From Myxococcales bacterium (lineage in GTDB: Bacteria; Myxococcota_A; Polyangia; Palsa-1104; JAEUJZ01), in assembly GCA_016794505.1 (NCBI GenBank), contig JAEUJZ010000016.1, forward strand, positions 1 through 64,000: a stretch of 64,000 nt of DNA. Reading direction: 5' to 3'. The notes beneath the pieces were generated by a model that had not been told where the DNA came from, ran no database searches, and saw only the letters and a list, made by a program, of their open reading frames with translations. Made by a program: the position numbers and the translations under genes. Below are positions 1-7,699 of the stretch, piece after piece; position 1 is the first letter of the stretch; each line of letters starts with the position of its first letter.

Positions 1-440
1 TGCAGAGCGAGGCGCAAGAAGCCACCGGAGCGTGGACGGAGGAACGGCAATGGCAACAGGCGAAGGCGGGCGTAGATCGTCGCGGGCGAGCTGATGGCGA
101 AGAAGCGGTCCTTGCGATCGCGGCCGATGTGCCCGGCGAAGGTTGTTCCGATTTCTGCGAGATCGAGGAATGTGATCGAAAGTCGCGCGTGGCCTTGAAC
201 ATCGACGAAGGAGCGATCCTTGTCGGTGCGCAGGGAAGAGAGGGCAGTGAGGTGCAGACCGATTTCGCCGATGCGGGTGCAAGGGGCGATGAAGCCGCAG
301 GGGGCGCCGGGTTGTAGGGGGTGGCTTGCGGCCGAGGGAATGGACTGCGCTGTAGCTGATCGCGGCCAGGGAGCTAGGCCCAGCAGGATGGCGAGGATGT
401 AGAGGGCAAAGGGAAGACGGGAATCAGCAGAAGAGGACAT
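1..440 (-). CDS. Secreted protein of unknown function, 5' part only (runs off left edge)
   Basis: An open frame runs leftward from an ATG whose first base is 440 to the edge of the window, about 146 codons with no stop. The ATG is preceded by GGAG six bases upstream. The N-terminus has the form of a signal peptide: a short polar start, then a hydrophobic run (ALYILAILLGLAPW) and a probable cleavage site near ATAQ. The mature part begins with a Pro/Ala segment, then CGFIAPCTRIGEIG and alternating polar and hydrophobic strands (DVQGHARLSITFLDL), which would fit an exported beta-rich or outer-membrane protein. I do not recognise the family. The C-terminal part lies outside the window, so the function cannot be assigned. 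The signal peptide and ribosome-binding site make the start fairly secure. Confidence 0.7.
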   Translation of the reverse strand, partial: MSSSADSRLPFALYILAILLGLAPWPRSATAQSIPSAASHPLQPGAPCGFIAPCTRIGEIGLHLTALSSLRTDKDRSFVDVQGHARLSITFLDLAEIGTTFAGHIGRDRKDRFFAISSPATIYARLRLLPLPFLRPRSGGFLRLAL

Positions 441-583
441 GGGAGGCTCCGGCGGACAGAAAAAGGAACTGACAGAGAAGGAAGAAGAGGGGGGGAAGAT
501 ATCGAGCGAGTCGGTGGCGAGCAAGGGCTGCTTTTGTGGGGGCGCGGCCTCGCGCGGAGGGGCGCTTGACAGCGCCGGGGGAT

Positions 584-617
584 GCGAGAGGAAAACCGCG
601 AAAGGTTTTCCTCTCGC
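584..617. repeat. Perfect 14-bp hairpin
   Basis: GCGAGAGGAAAACC (584-597) and its exact reverse complement (604-617) flank a 6-base loop. The arms resemble those of the hairpin at 910-937, so the two look like copies of one short dispersed palindrome. There is no T-run, so an intrinsic terminator is unlikely. Confidence 0.85.
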
Positions 618-686
618 GCTCACCTTTCCTTGCGGCGAAGGCTGTGAAGTGCGCAGGTGGCCTTAAGCCATGGGCTACCCCCCTAC

Positions 687-710
687 CCCCCCTTCGCAAG
701 CGAAGGGGGG
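687..710. repeat. 10-bp C/G-rich hairpin
   Basis: CCCCCCTTCG (687-696) pairs with CGAAGGGGGG (701-710) across a 4-base loop. It is part of the palindrome cluster between the leftmost gene and the gene at 1553. Confidence 0.8.
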
Positions 711-822
711 CATTTGAAGCATGGGGGCAAGACGCGGATATGGGCGATGAGATGGGGACACGCGAGACGGGCTGCAGGACTTCGGGGCGCATGCCCTGGG
801 ACGAGAAGTTGCGAAAAAGGAA

Positions 823-850
823 CCCCCTCTTCCGGGCGCGGAAGAGGGGG
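823..850. repeat. 11-bp hairpin
   Basis: CCCCCTCTTCC (823-833) pairs exactly with GGAAGAGGGGG (840-850) across the loop GGGCGC. It is the third member of the palindrome cluster. Confidence 0.8.
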
Positions 851-909
851 CTGGGGGGAGATGGGCGGGAAGTTTCGTAAAAAGGAAGGAACTAGGGATG
901 GGAGAGCGC

Positions 910-937
910 GAGAGGGAAACCGGACGGTTTCTCTCTC
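910..937. repeat. 12-bp hairpin related to 584-617
   Basis: GAGAGGGAAACC (910-921) and GGTTTCTCTCTC (926-937) pair with one G-T mismatch across the loop GGAC. The arm has the same order of bases as the hairpin at 584-617 (GAGAGG-AAA-ACC), with small differences in both arms. Confidence 0.75.
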
Positions 938-1161
938 ACATCCCCCGGCAGCGGGAGGCTGCCCGCACAACCCGACAGCCGAGGCTGTTCGATAAACGGC
1001 TTGAAGCGCCCATCAACCCACACTCCCCACGCTCCGCGATCTCGGTTGAAAGGAACGCCGCACCCAGCTTGACGCAGGCCCCGAGCCCACAGCACAGGCA
1101 GGGTTCCTTCACACCAGCACCTGGCTCCACAGCCGCGGCAACCGGACACACTGTGACCAAG

Positions 1162-1413
1162 GCTCGACCTGCTGCAACGAAAGCTCGGCACGCCGTACCC
1201 ACGGCTCGGCACGCCGTACCCGCGGCTCGGCACGCCGTACCCGCGGCTCGGCACGCCGTACCCGCGGCTCGGCACGCCGTACCCACGGCTCGGCACGCCG
1301 TACCCGCGGCTCGGCACGCCGTGACGAAGGCTGCGCACGGCGGGACGGCGGCTGCGTACGGCGGGACGGCGGCTGCGTACGGCGGGACGGCGGCTGCGTA
1401 CGGCGAAATCGGA
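1162..1413. repeat. 21-bp tandem repeat array
   Basis: Units begin at 1162, 1183, 1204, 1225, 1246, 1267, 1288, 1309, 1330, 1351, 1372 and 1393. Seven consecutive units carry the core GCTCGGCACGCCGTACCC. The last four switch to GCTGCGYACGGCGGGACGG, a diverged form with the same period, and the final one decays. Because 21 is a multiple of three the array is open in several frames and translates to heptapeptide repeats (for example ARHAVPA). No ribosome-binding site or non-repetitive protein domain goes with it, so I regard it as a non-coding minisatellite. There are no spacers, so it is not CRISPR. Confidence 0.85.
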
Positions 1414-1552
1414 CGGGTTTGTGGATGATTCGGTGGATGGGCCCTTGCGCTTGTCATTTTCGAACCTATGTTGCGGGGGCTGATATCCGGGCATGCCCTC
1501 ATCCGGGGGGCCCCGAGGTTCAGCGTGACCCGATCGAGAAAGGATGTTTGCG

Positions 1553-2167
1553 ATGAGCCGATTTCTTCCGCGCAGTGACTCGGACCTGGCGAGCTGGCTT
1601 GTGACCTACCGCACGCAGCTTGCGACGCATGGCAAGACGGTTGGGCTGGATGCCACCGCGATCAAAGAACAGCAGGGCCTGTGCGAGGCGCTGGGTCAGT
1701 CGATCGCCGACGACGAAAAGGCCTATGCCGACTGGCGAGCGGCGGTGGCGCGGACGGCTGAGCTCAAGGCGGCCAGCCTCAAGCAGATCCTCGCGCGCAT
1801 CGAGCAGATTCGCGTGCATCCGGCCTGCAGCGACGAGATCCAGGCGGCGCTGGGCATCGTGAACCCAACGCCGCAGCCCGTCGCCCTGGGCGAGCTCAAG
1901 ATCCCAGTGTCGCTGGCCGCGCTGCCCGGCCGCGTCGTCGTGACCTGGCGCAAGGGGCCGCTCGACGGCGTCAATGTCTATGGCCAGCGCGGCGTCGAGT
2001 CCCACTGGCTGCTTCTTGGCCGCGACAACCGCCCGCCCTTCGACGACCTGCGCCCCCTGGAACGCCCCGGCCAGCCCGAGCAGCGCCGCTACCGCGTCGT
2101 CGGAGTCCTCGACGACCGCGAAGTCACCCCACCCAGCGACGTCGTCCAAATCACCGTCGCCGACTAA
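1553..2167 (+). CDS. Conserved protein of about 204 residues with C-terminal fibronectin-III-like domain
   Basis: The protein begins MSRFLPRSDSDLASWL and has two parts. Residues 1-100 are mostly helical and charged. Residues 110-204 are strand-rich, with V-V-V-T-W-R and W-x-L-L-G-R patterns and a closing R-Y-R-V-V-G-V/V-T-P-P-S-D-V-V segment typical of fibronectin type III folds. The start at 1553 is chosen over the in-frame ATG at 1544 because AAAGGA (1539-1544) is eight bases from 1553 but overlaps 1544. Proteins of this size and N-terminal pattern occur in several phyla as uncharacterised proteins; that statement is from memory. It has no signal peptide. No function can be given. Confidence 0.75.
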   Translation: MSRFLPRSDSDLASWLVTYRTQLATHGKTVGLDATAIKEQQGLCEALGQSIADDEKAYADWRAAVARTAELKAASLKQILARIEQIRVHPACSDEIQAALGIVNPTPQPVALGELKIPVSLAALPGRVVVTWRKGPLDGVNVYGQRGVESHWLLLGRDNRPPFDDLRPLERPGQPEQRRYRVVGVLDDREVTPPSDVVQITVAD

Positions 2168-2292
2168 CCCCCAAAGCCCCGGCCGCCCCCGCCATATCCC
2201 CCGCGCCACCCTGCCCCCTGCCGCGCCGCGCCGCCCATGCCCCGCTTCCCCAGCGAGGCCGGGCCGCAGCGGACCCAGAAGAACAGGGCGCG

Positions 2293-4422
2293 CTAGAAGT
2301 TCGTCGCCAAGATGCCGGCGATGACATCGGCCTCCGGCAATCTCATCTCGACCGCTTCGCCATGCGCTCGGCGCAGGAGCCCCTCAGCCTCCACCCGGTC
2401 GCCCTCCTTATTCCGCCGCACGAGCCCGAGGGCGATGTTGGTCTCACACACCAGGATTTCTCGGCGAGCCTTAAGTGCTCGATAGACGGGAAGCACCTCC
2501 TCGCGAAGGAGGCGCAGGGCTTCGTCGAGCTGACCGCGGGCCTGATAGATGTCGGCGATCTGGCCCATCGTCACGGCGCGCGAGCGGATGTCGCCGAGCG
2601 TTTCGTAGACGGGAAGTGCCTCCTGTTTGCGGATGCGCAGGGCCTCGTCGAGCTGGCCGCGGGCCTCATAGATGTCGGCGATCTTTCCCATCGTCACGGC
2701 GCGTCCTCGAACATCCCCCAACTTCTCGCGGATGGGGATGTTCTCCTGATAGATGCGCAGGGCCTCGTCGAGCTGACCGCGGGTCTGATAGATGTCGGCG
2801 ATCTGGCCCATCGTCACGGCGCGCGAGCGGATGTCGCCGAGCGTTTCGAAGACGGGAAGTTGCTCCTCTTTGCGGATGCGCAGGGCCTCGTCGAGCTGGC
2901 CGCGGGCCTGATAGATGTCGGCGAGTTGGCCCAGTGCTATTGCGTGGGCGGCTTGGTCCCCGCTTGCCTTCGCCAGATCGCGGCCCTCCTGGGCGCTGGC
3001 CAGGGCGGCGTCCAGTTGGCCGGACTTGTGCTGCATTTCGCTGAGGAGCTTGAGGAGGGGGATGCGCTCATCTGGGGTCTGCGCCACGGTCAGGCCGCGC
3101 TGGCACAGGGCGCCCCAGGTGGCATAGGGGCCACGGATGCAGGCATAGACAAAGCCGATGCGTGCGGTCTCGGCGGCTTCGCTGGCGGGCTGCGCTTCGA
3201 GCCAGTGCAAGAGTGCGGGCTCGTCGGCTTGAATGGCGCGCCAGTACTCGGCTTGCTGGTGGCTTGCGGCGCCCAGCCTCTGGGGCAGGCGGGTGAGGAA
3301 CCAGGTGCGCAGGGCGGTCAGGCCTCCGTCGGGAGGGGGCGGGGATGCGCGGCGCAGGGTGGCGGCGACCAGCGGGTGCAGGTGCCAGCGCACGCTGTCT
3401 GCGGATTCTGTGCGCTCGACGAGCGAATAGCCGCGCGCCCGCACCAGCAACCGCTCGCTGCTGCTCTCGCCCAGGCCGAGCAGCGCAACGGTCAGGCTCT
3501 CGCCGACGCCCGCCGCGGGGCCATGGGCCAGGCCGGCAAGCGCTGGGGTGACCTGTTCCCGCGACAGCTCGGGGTCGCCGTCTGCGTCGACGGCTCGTTC
3601 GAGGGCTTGCAGCGAGGACAGGATGCTGCGGCGCAAGAGATCGCGGCTGCGCTCGCCGGGGTCAGCGGCACGGCTGTCGAGCACCCGCTGCTCGATGTCG
3701 GCGAGCAGTGATTCAAGCCGCAGTCCTTGCGTTAGCCGACCGGCGGCGAGATGCACGGCCAGCGGCAGGGCGCCGAGCTTCTCGACGATCCGGCGATGTT
3801 GCGCGGCCTCGCTCGCGGTGCGCGGCGCGCGGAACTCGCGGGACAGTTGATCGAGCGCATCGTCGATGGGCAGCGGCGGTACGGGCAGTCGCGCCCAGCG
3901 CAGGCTCGGCGACAGACCGACGTCCGTTTGACGCGCGCTGACCAGCACGGCGCAGCCCGCAAGCTGCCTCACCAGGTCCACGACCGCGGTGGCCTGTGCT
4001 TCGGTGTCGACGTTTTCGATGTGCAGAAGCGTCCGTGGCTGGCGCAGTCGGGCGACGACGGCCGACGCCTGCAGGGCCAGCGGCGCATCCAGCCGCAGCC
4101 GGGCCGCAAGCTCGACGAGCAGGCTGTCCGGCGTCGGCTGGGTCGACGGAGACAGCGATACGATCAGATAGCCACCGGGAAACGCGGCGCGATTTTCGCC
4201 ATAGAACTGGTCGCACAGGTACGACTTGCCGACGCCGGCCATGCCCTGCAGGGCGCAGACGGCGATCGGTCGCGGCTCGGCGTGTGGGTCGCAGAGCTGA
4301 GCCTTGAGCCAGTCGAGCTCAGCCCGCCGCCCCACGAACACGCCCGTCGGTCGACCGAGCTGCAGCGGGTCGTCGCCCCCAGGGACGGCAGGCCCTCGTC
4401 GATCCGCGCTCGTCGCGTCCAT
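2293..4422 (-). CDS. STAND-type (NB-ARC-like) P-loop ATPase with C-terminal TPRs
   Basis: This 709-residue protein has a nucleotide-binding domain from about residue 25: P-loop GMAGVGKS (60-67), Walker B-like LLHIENVD (132-139), a sensor segment VLVSARQ (159-165) and the GALPLA motif (217-222) that marks NB-ARC/AP-ATPase proteins. A helical region follows, then five or six tetratricopeptide repeats (roughly 455-650) with the core QIADIYQARGQLDEALRI. Members of the STAND class act as ligand-gated oligomeric switches. Here there is no obvious effector domain in the 25 residues before the P-loop, so the signalling output is unknown; it might be a regulator or a defence sensor. The TPRs are nearly identical to each other at DNA level, which suggests recent duplication. 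No clear ribosome-binding site precedes the ATG at 4422, so the start is uncertain. Confidence 0.85.
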   Translation of the reverse strand: MDATSADRRGPAVPGGDDPLQLGRPTGVFVGRRAELDWLKAQLCDPHAEPRPIAVCALQGMAGVGKSYLCDQFYGENRAAFPGGYLIVSLSPSTQPTPDSLLVELAARLRLDAPLALQASAVVARLRQPRTLLHIENVDTEAQATAVVDLVRQLAGCAVLVSARQTDVGLSPSLRWARLPVPPLPIDDALDQLSREFRAPRTASEAAQHRRIVEKLGALPLAVHLAAGRLTQGLRLESLLADIEQRVLDSRAADPGERSRDLLRRSILSSLQALERAVDADGDPELSREQVTPALAGLAHGPAAGVGESLTVALLGLGESSSERLLVRARGYSLVERTESADSVRWHLHPLVAATLRRASPPPPDGGLTALRTWFLTRLPQRLGAASHQQAEYWRAIQADEPALLHWLEAQPASEAAETARIGFVYACIRGPYATWGALCQRGLTVAQTPDERIPLLKLLSEMQHKSGQLDAALASAQEGRDLAKASGDQAAHAIALGQLADIYQARGQLDEALRIRKEEQLPVFETLGDIRSRAVTMGQIADIYQTRGQLDEALRIYQENIPIREKLGDVRGRAVTMGKIADIYEARGQLDEALRIRKQEALPVYETLGDIRSRAVTMGQIADIYQARGQLDEALRLLREEVLPVYRALKARREILVCETNIALGLVRRNKEGDRVEAEGLLRRAHGEAVEMRLPEADVIAGILATNF
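2515..3000 (-). repeat. In-gene tandem repeat of about 120 bp encoding TPRs
   Basis: GGCCTCGTCGAGCT or a near copy recurs near 2521, 2641, 2761 and 2884, spaced 120, 120 and 123 bases, and most of each unit is conserved between copies. Each unit encodes one 40-41-residue TPR of the STAND ATPase. The one 123-base spacing keeps the frame. High DNA identity makes copy-number change by slippage or recombination plausible. Confidence 0.8.
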
Positions 4423-4496
4423 GGGCGCAGTCTATCCGCGCAGCGGGTGCGCTGGGTCGACATTTATTGCGACGGTGGCGCGGCGGCAGGAGGGGG

Positions 4497-4587
4497 TGGT
4501 TGGGGCGGGTCGCTGGGGCGGGTCGCTGGGGCGGGTCGCTGGGGCGGGTGGTTGGGGCGGGTCGCTGGGGCCGGTCGCTGGGTGGCG
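4497..4587. repeat. 13-bp minisatellite
   Basis: Units of TCGCTGGGGCGGG start at 4497, 4510, 4523, 4536, 4549, 4562 and 4575; those at 4497 and 4549 read TGGTT instead of TCGCT. The period is not a multiple of three, so the array is not a protein repeat. It lies between the divergent STAND ATPase (start 4422) and lipoprotein gene (start about 4730), inside what must be their promoter region. Confidence 0.85.
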
Positions 4588-4729
4588 ATCCGTCGGGGAG
4601 AGCGAGGAGCCTCAGCCCGCCTCCAGCCGATGGGTGTGGATGGATTGGAGCCTGGCCTAGGCTCCTTTTGTCACAAAGACGGGCTACTGTACGCCCTCTG
4701 CCTTGACTTCCCGGATGGCATCGAAAACG

Positions 4730-6739
4730 ATGAGCACTATGCGCACAATTCTCTGCAAGCCGCGGCAGTGGCTCCTCGGGCCGCTCGGTGGGCTGGGACT
4801 GCTGGGGACGATGTTTGCCCTGGGCGTGCCCAGTGGCTGTACCGAGGTCGTGGTGGGGGATCTCACCAACAAGCCCGACGCTGGCAAGGACGGGGGCGCC
4901 GACATGCGCGACGGCAGCATGCCGCCCACGCCCATCGGCTGGCGCTGGGAGAGCCCGCGGCCCCAGGGCAACAACCTGCGTGCGCTTTGGGGCAGCCCTG
5001 GCGAGACCGCAGCCGGCGACGAGCTCTACGCGGCCGGCGAGAGCGGCACCGTCGTGGTCGGCGGCAGCACGGGCTGGCAGATCCAGCGCAGCTCAAGCTT
5101 TGATGCGCGCACCATCCTGGGGATCCATGGCCAGGGCAGCGGGGCGCAGGCAACGGTCGTGGCCGTGGGGCTGTATGACCTGGGGCTGCGACGGCAGAAC
5201 AACACGTGGACCGACCTGAACCCCATCTTGGGTACGGGCGACGGCAACCTGAACGCCATCTGGGCCACGGCCAGCCCCGGCGAGTACTTCGTCGTCGGCA
5301 CAACGGGCCGGATCTATGCCGTACGCAACCATGGCAGCAGCTTCACGCGCGAGGGCATGGGGGTGACGCCCGATACCTTGTTTGCGCTCGCGGGCGTGGC
5401 TGGCTCTGGCGGCATCAGCTCGGCCGAGGTCTATGCAGTCGGTGGCAACGGCCGCATCGTGCATCGCCAGGGCGGCACCTGGACCGTCGAGGCGGATACG
5501 CTGATTGCCCAGTCGCTCAACGCGGTCTGGGTGGGCGATGGCGCCACGACGGGACAGGTCTTTGCCGGCGGCGACAGCGGCGTCTTTGTCGTCCGCAAGA
5601 GCGGCACGTGGTCGACCGAAGTCACGCCGACGACTGCGCAGATCACCGGCCTGTGGGGCAGCGGCGATGAGCTGTATGCCGTCGGTGCGGCGGGCACGAT
5701 CCTGCAGCGCAAGGGCGGCGTGTGGAAGCAAGAAGCCGTGGGCATGACCAACGAGCTGTTGTCGGCGGTCTGGGGCAGCTCGCGCGGCGGGCAGAACACG
5801 GTGTATGCCATCGGCAACGCTGGCACCATCTTGCGCCGCAGCGGCAGCAACTGGGAGTCGCTTTCGACGCGCGTGACCGCGGCCAGCTTGTCTTCAGTCT
5901 GGGCCCGCAGCTCGCAAGAGATCTACGCCGTCGGCAACGATGGCTTGGTCCTGCGCCGCAGCGGCGCCCCCGACAGCGGCACGTGGGCCCAGGTCGCGCA
6001 AGGCATGGTGATGGCTCAGCTAAACGGCGTCTTCGGCTATGCCGCCAGCCAAAGTGCCGAGCCCGATGTCTATGCCGTCGGCGGTCAAGGAAGCATCCTG
6101 CGAAAGAATCCGGCAGGCATGTGGGCCGTCGAGGGCGTGCTGCTGACCTCGGAAGAGCTGACCAGCGTCTGGGTCGGCGCGGACAGCGTCTGGGTGGTCG
6201 GTCGCAACGGTCGCATCGGCAAAAAGATCGGGGCCGGCGCATGGATGCCCGACTCGGGGCCAGCCGGCATGCCCACCACCGAGACGCTGCTTACCGTCTG
6301 GGGCTTTGGCCAGGGGGCCTCGCAGGTCACCTATGTCGCGGGCACCAATGGCTTCTTGATGCGACGGGCGGGGGGCGTCTGGTCGCAGGAAGCCATCGGC
6401 CTGACGACGCAAGACGTGGTGGCGGTGTTTGGCCCGAATGAGGACAGCCTGTTTGCCCTCGGCCGCAAGGGCGCGGTCCTGCGTCGGAACGGCGGCAGCT
6501 GGGCGTCGTCACCGATCTCGCAGCTCTCGGGCAGCGCCGCGGGAATCGCCGGCAGCCTGAACCCCACGACCGGCGAGATGTGGATCGCCGGCACGCGCGG
6601 CACCATCCTGCGGCAAATGGGCAGCTCGTGGCAGAGCGAGCCGACGCTGACCACGCAGCCGTTTTCCGGCTTGGCCGTCGCTGGCAGCAATGACATTTAC
6701 GTCGTCGGACCCAGCGGCTTGATCCTGCACAAGTTCTAG
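4730..6739 (+). CDS. Beta-propeller-like repeat lipoprotein
   Basis: The protein is a predicted exported lipoprotein. A basic start (MRTILCKPR), a hydrophobic core and a lipobox ending PSGC are followed by a short Asp/Gly-rich linker. The remaining 620 residues consist of about a dozen repeats of 45-50 residues with the pattern GTILRR-G-W, then L-x-x-V-W-G and YAVG-x-x-G. This is a strand-rich, WD/Kelch-like arrangement expected to form one or two beta-propellers at the cell surface. No catalytic motif is visible; binding to other surface proteins or sugars is an inference. In-frame starts exist at 4703 (TTG), 4715, 4730 and 4739 (ATG). None has a strong ribosome-binding site, and those at 4730 or 4739 give the best signal-peptide length. 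The SDR gene follows after 9 bases. Confidence 0.8.
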   Translation: MSTMRTILCKPRQWLLGPLGGLGLLGTMFALGVPSGCTEVVVGDLTNKPDAGKDGGADMRDGSMPPTPIGWRWESPRPQGNNLRALWGSPGETAAGDELYAAGESGTVVVGGSTGWQIQRSSSFDARTILGIHGQGSGAQATVVAVGLYDLGLRRQNNTWTDLNPILGTGDGNLNAIWATASPGEYFVVGTTGRIYAVRNHGSSFTREGMGVTPDTLFALAGVAGSGGISSAEVYAVGGNGRIVHRQGGTWTVEADTLIAQSLNAVWVGDGATTGQVFAGGDSGVFVVRKSGTWSTEVTPTTAQITGLWGSGDELYAVGAAGTILQRKGGVWKQEAVGMTNELLSAVWGSSRGGQNTVYAIGNAGTILRRSGSNWESLSTRVTAASLSSVWARSSQEIYAVGNDGLVLRRSGAPDSGTWAQVAQGMVMAQLNGVFGYAASQSAEPDVYAVGGQGSILRKNPAGMWAVEGVLLTSEELTSVWVGADSVWVVGRNGRIGKKIGAGAWMPDSGPAGMPTTETLLTVWGFGQGASQVTYVAGTNGFLMRRAGGVWSQEAIGLTTQDVVAVFGPNEDSLFALGRKGAVLRRNGGSWASSPISQLSGSAAGIAGSLNPTTGEMWIAGTRGTILRQMGSSWQSEPTLTTQPFSGLAVAGSNDIYVVGPSGLILHKF

Positions 6740-6748
6740 GGGGCCGGC

Positions 6749-7621
6749 ATGACGTCGCGCACGATTCTGCTGACCGGCGCGAGCCGCGGCCTGGGGCGGG
6801 CCATGGCCGAGCGCTTGCTGGGAAACGGGCATTCGCTTCTGCTCGCGGCCCGCTCGCGCGAAAAGGCCGAGGCGGTCTGTGCGACGCTGCGGGCGCAGGA
6901 TCCCGCGTCGCGCGTCGAGCCTGTGGTGATCGAGCTGGCCTCGCTGGCTTCGATTCGCGACTTCGCCGGCAGCATGTCGGATCGGCCGATCGATGTCCTT
7001 TATCACTGCGCCGGCATCATGCAGCAGAGCCGGCAGCGCCGTACCACCGTCGACGGCTTTGAAGAGACGCTCGGCGTCAATGTGCTGGCTCCGATGCTGC
7101 TTACCAACCTGCTTTTGCCCAACCTGCGCCGCGGAAAGAGTCCGCGCATCGTCTGTGTCGGATCGCGCATGCATCGACCGGGTCTGCGCGGACCGGATCC
7201 GCACTTTGACTTCGAGGATCCCGATCTGCAGCGCAGCTATCAGCACGATCTGGCCTACAAGAATTCCAAGCTCGCGCTCCTGTGGTTTGTCTATGAGCTG
7301 GCCCGTCGCTTGCCCGCACACAGCATCGGTGTGCATGCCATCTGCCCAGGCTTTGTGCCGCGGACGGCGGCGGACAGCGTGCAGGGCCTGATGCGCTTCT
7401 TCATGCTCTATGTGCTGCGCTGGATGCCGTTTGCGACCTCGGTCGAGACCGCGGCCAAGAACCTCGTCGACGTGGCGATCCGCCCAGAGCTCGACGGGAA
7501 GACCGCGACGTATTGGGAAGACGGCCGCTGCGTGGAGTCCAGCGTCGAGTCCCGCGATGCTGAGCGCGCCCGCCGCTTCTTCGACTGGGCCAGTCAGCGC
7601 CTGGGCCTTTCAAGCTGGTAG
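6749..7621 (+). CDS. Short-chain dehydrogenase/reductase (SDR) family oxidoreductase
   Basis: This is a 290-residue classical SDR. The N-terminal dinucleotide motif TGASRGLG is at residues 9-16, the usual NNAG position reads HCAG, and the catalytic pair is Y170 and K174 (YKNSK). A long C-terminal substrate region resembles the retinol-dehydrogenase/WW-oxidoreductase-like branch. It is expected to reduce or oxidise a small alcohol or ketone with NAD(P)H; the substrate cannot be told. It starts 9 bases after the propeller lipoprotein stop on the same strand, so the two are probably co-transcribed. There is no signal peptide, so it is cytoplasmic. Confidence 0.85.
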   Translation: MTSRTILLTGASRGLGRAMAERLLGNGHSLLLAARSREKAEAVCATLRAQDPASRVEPVVIELASLASIRDFAGSMSDRPIDVLYHCAGIMQQSRQRRTTVDGFEETLGVNVLAPMLLTNLLLPNLRRGKSPRIVCVGSRMHRPGLRGPDPHFDFEDPDLQRSYQHDLAYKNSKLALLWFVYELARRLPAHSIGVHAICPGFVPRTAADSVQGLMRFFMLYVLRWMPFATSVETAAKNLVDVAIRPELDGKTATYWEDGRCVESSVESRDAERARRFFDWASQRLGLSSW

Positions 7622-7699
7622 CTGTTTCTGCCCGCGCCCGTTCCAGCGCGCGACAAGACATTTGCCTTGGCCGGCGGAATCACGCGATGATCGCCAGTC

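Larger units (their letters stand above)
441..1552. other. Gene-free stretch with hairpins and a tandem repeat
   Basis: No frame here looks like a real protein. The open frames on both strands run through inverted repeats and a 21-bp tandem array and have low-complexity or Arg/Pro-rich translations. What it holds is at least four strong hairpins (584-617, 687-710, 823-850, 910-937) and the array at 1162-1413. It lies between the start of the leftmost gene (minus strand) and the start of the gene at 1553 (plus strand), so both promoters should be inside it. I could not pick out convincing promoter hexamers. Confidence 0.6.

Noticed and set aside
424..970. Several open frames over the palindrome cluster
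   Set aside because: Arg/Pro-rich translations of hairpins; no conserved-looking domain and conflict with the start of the secreted protein gene.
1162..1413. Possible CRISPR array
   Set aside because: Units are directly abutting with no unique spacers and no cas gene is near.
892..1502. Open frames with heptapeptide repeats on both strands
   Set aside because: They run through hairpins and a tandem repeat, overlap each other, and have no domain or ribosome-binding site.
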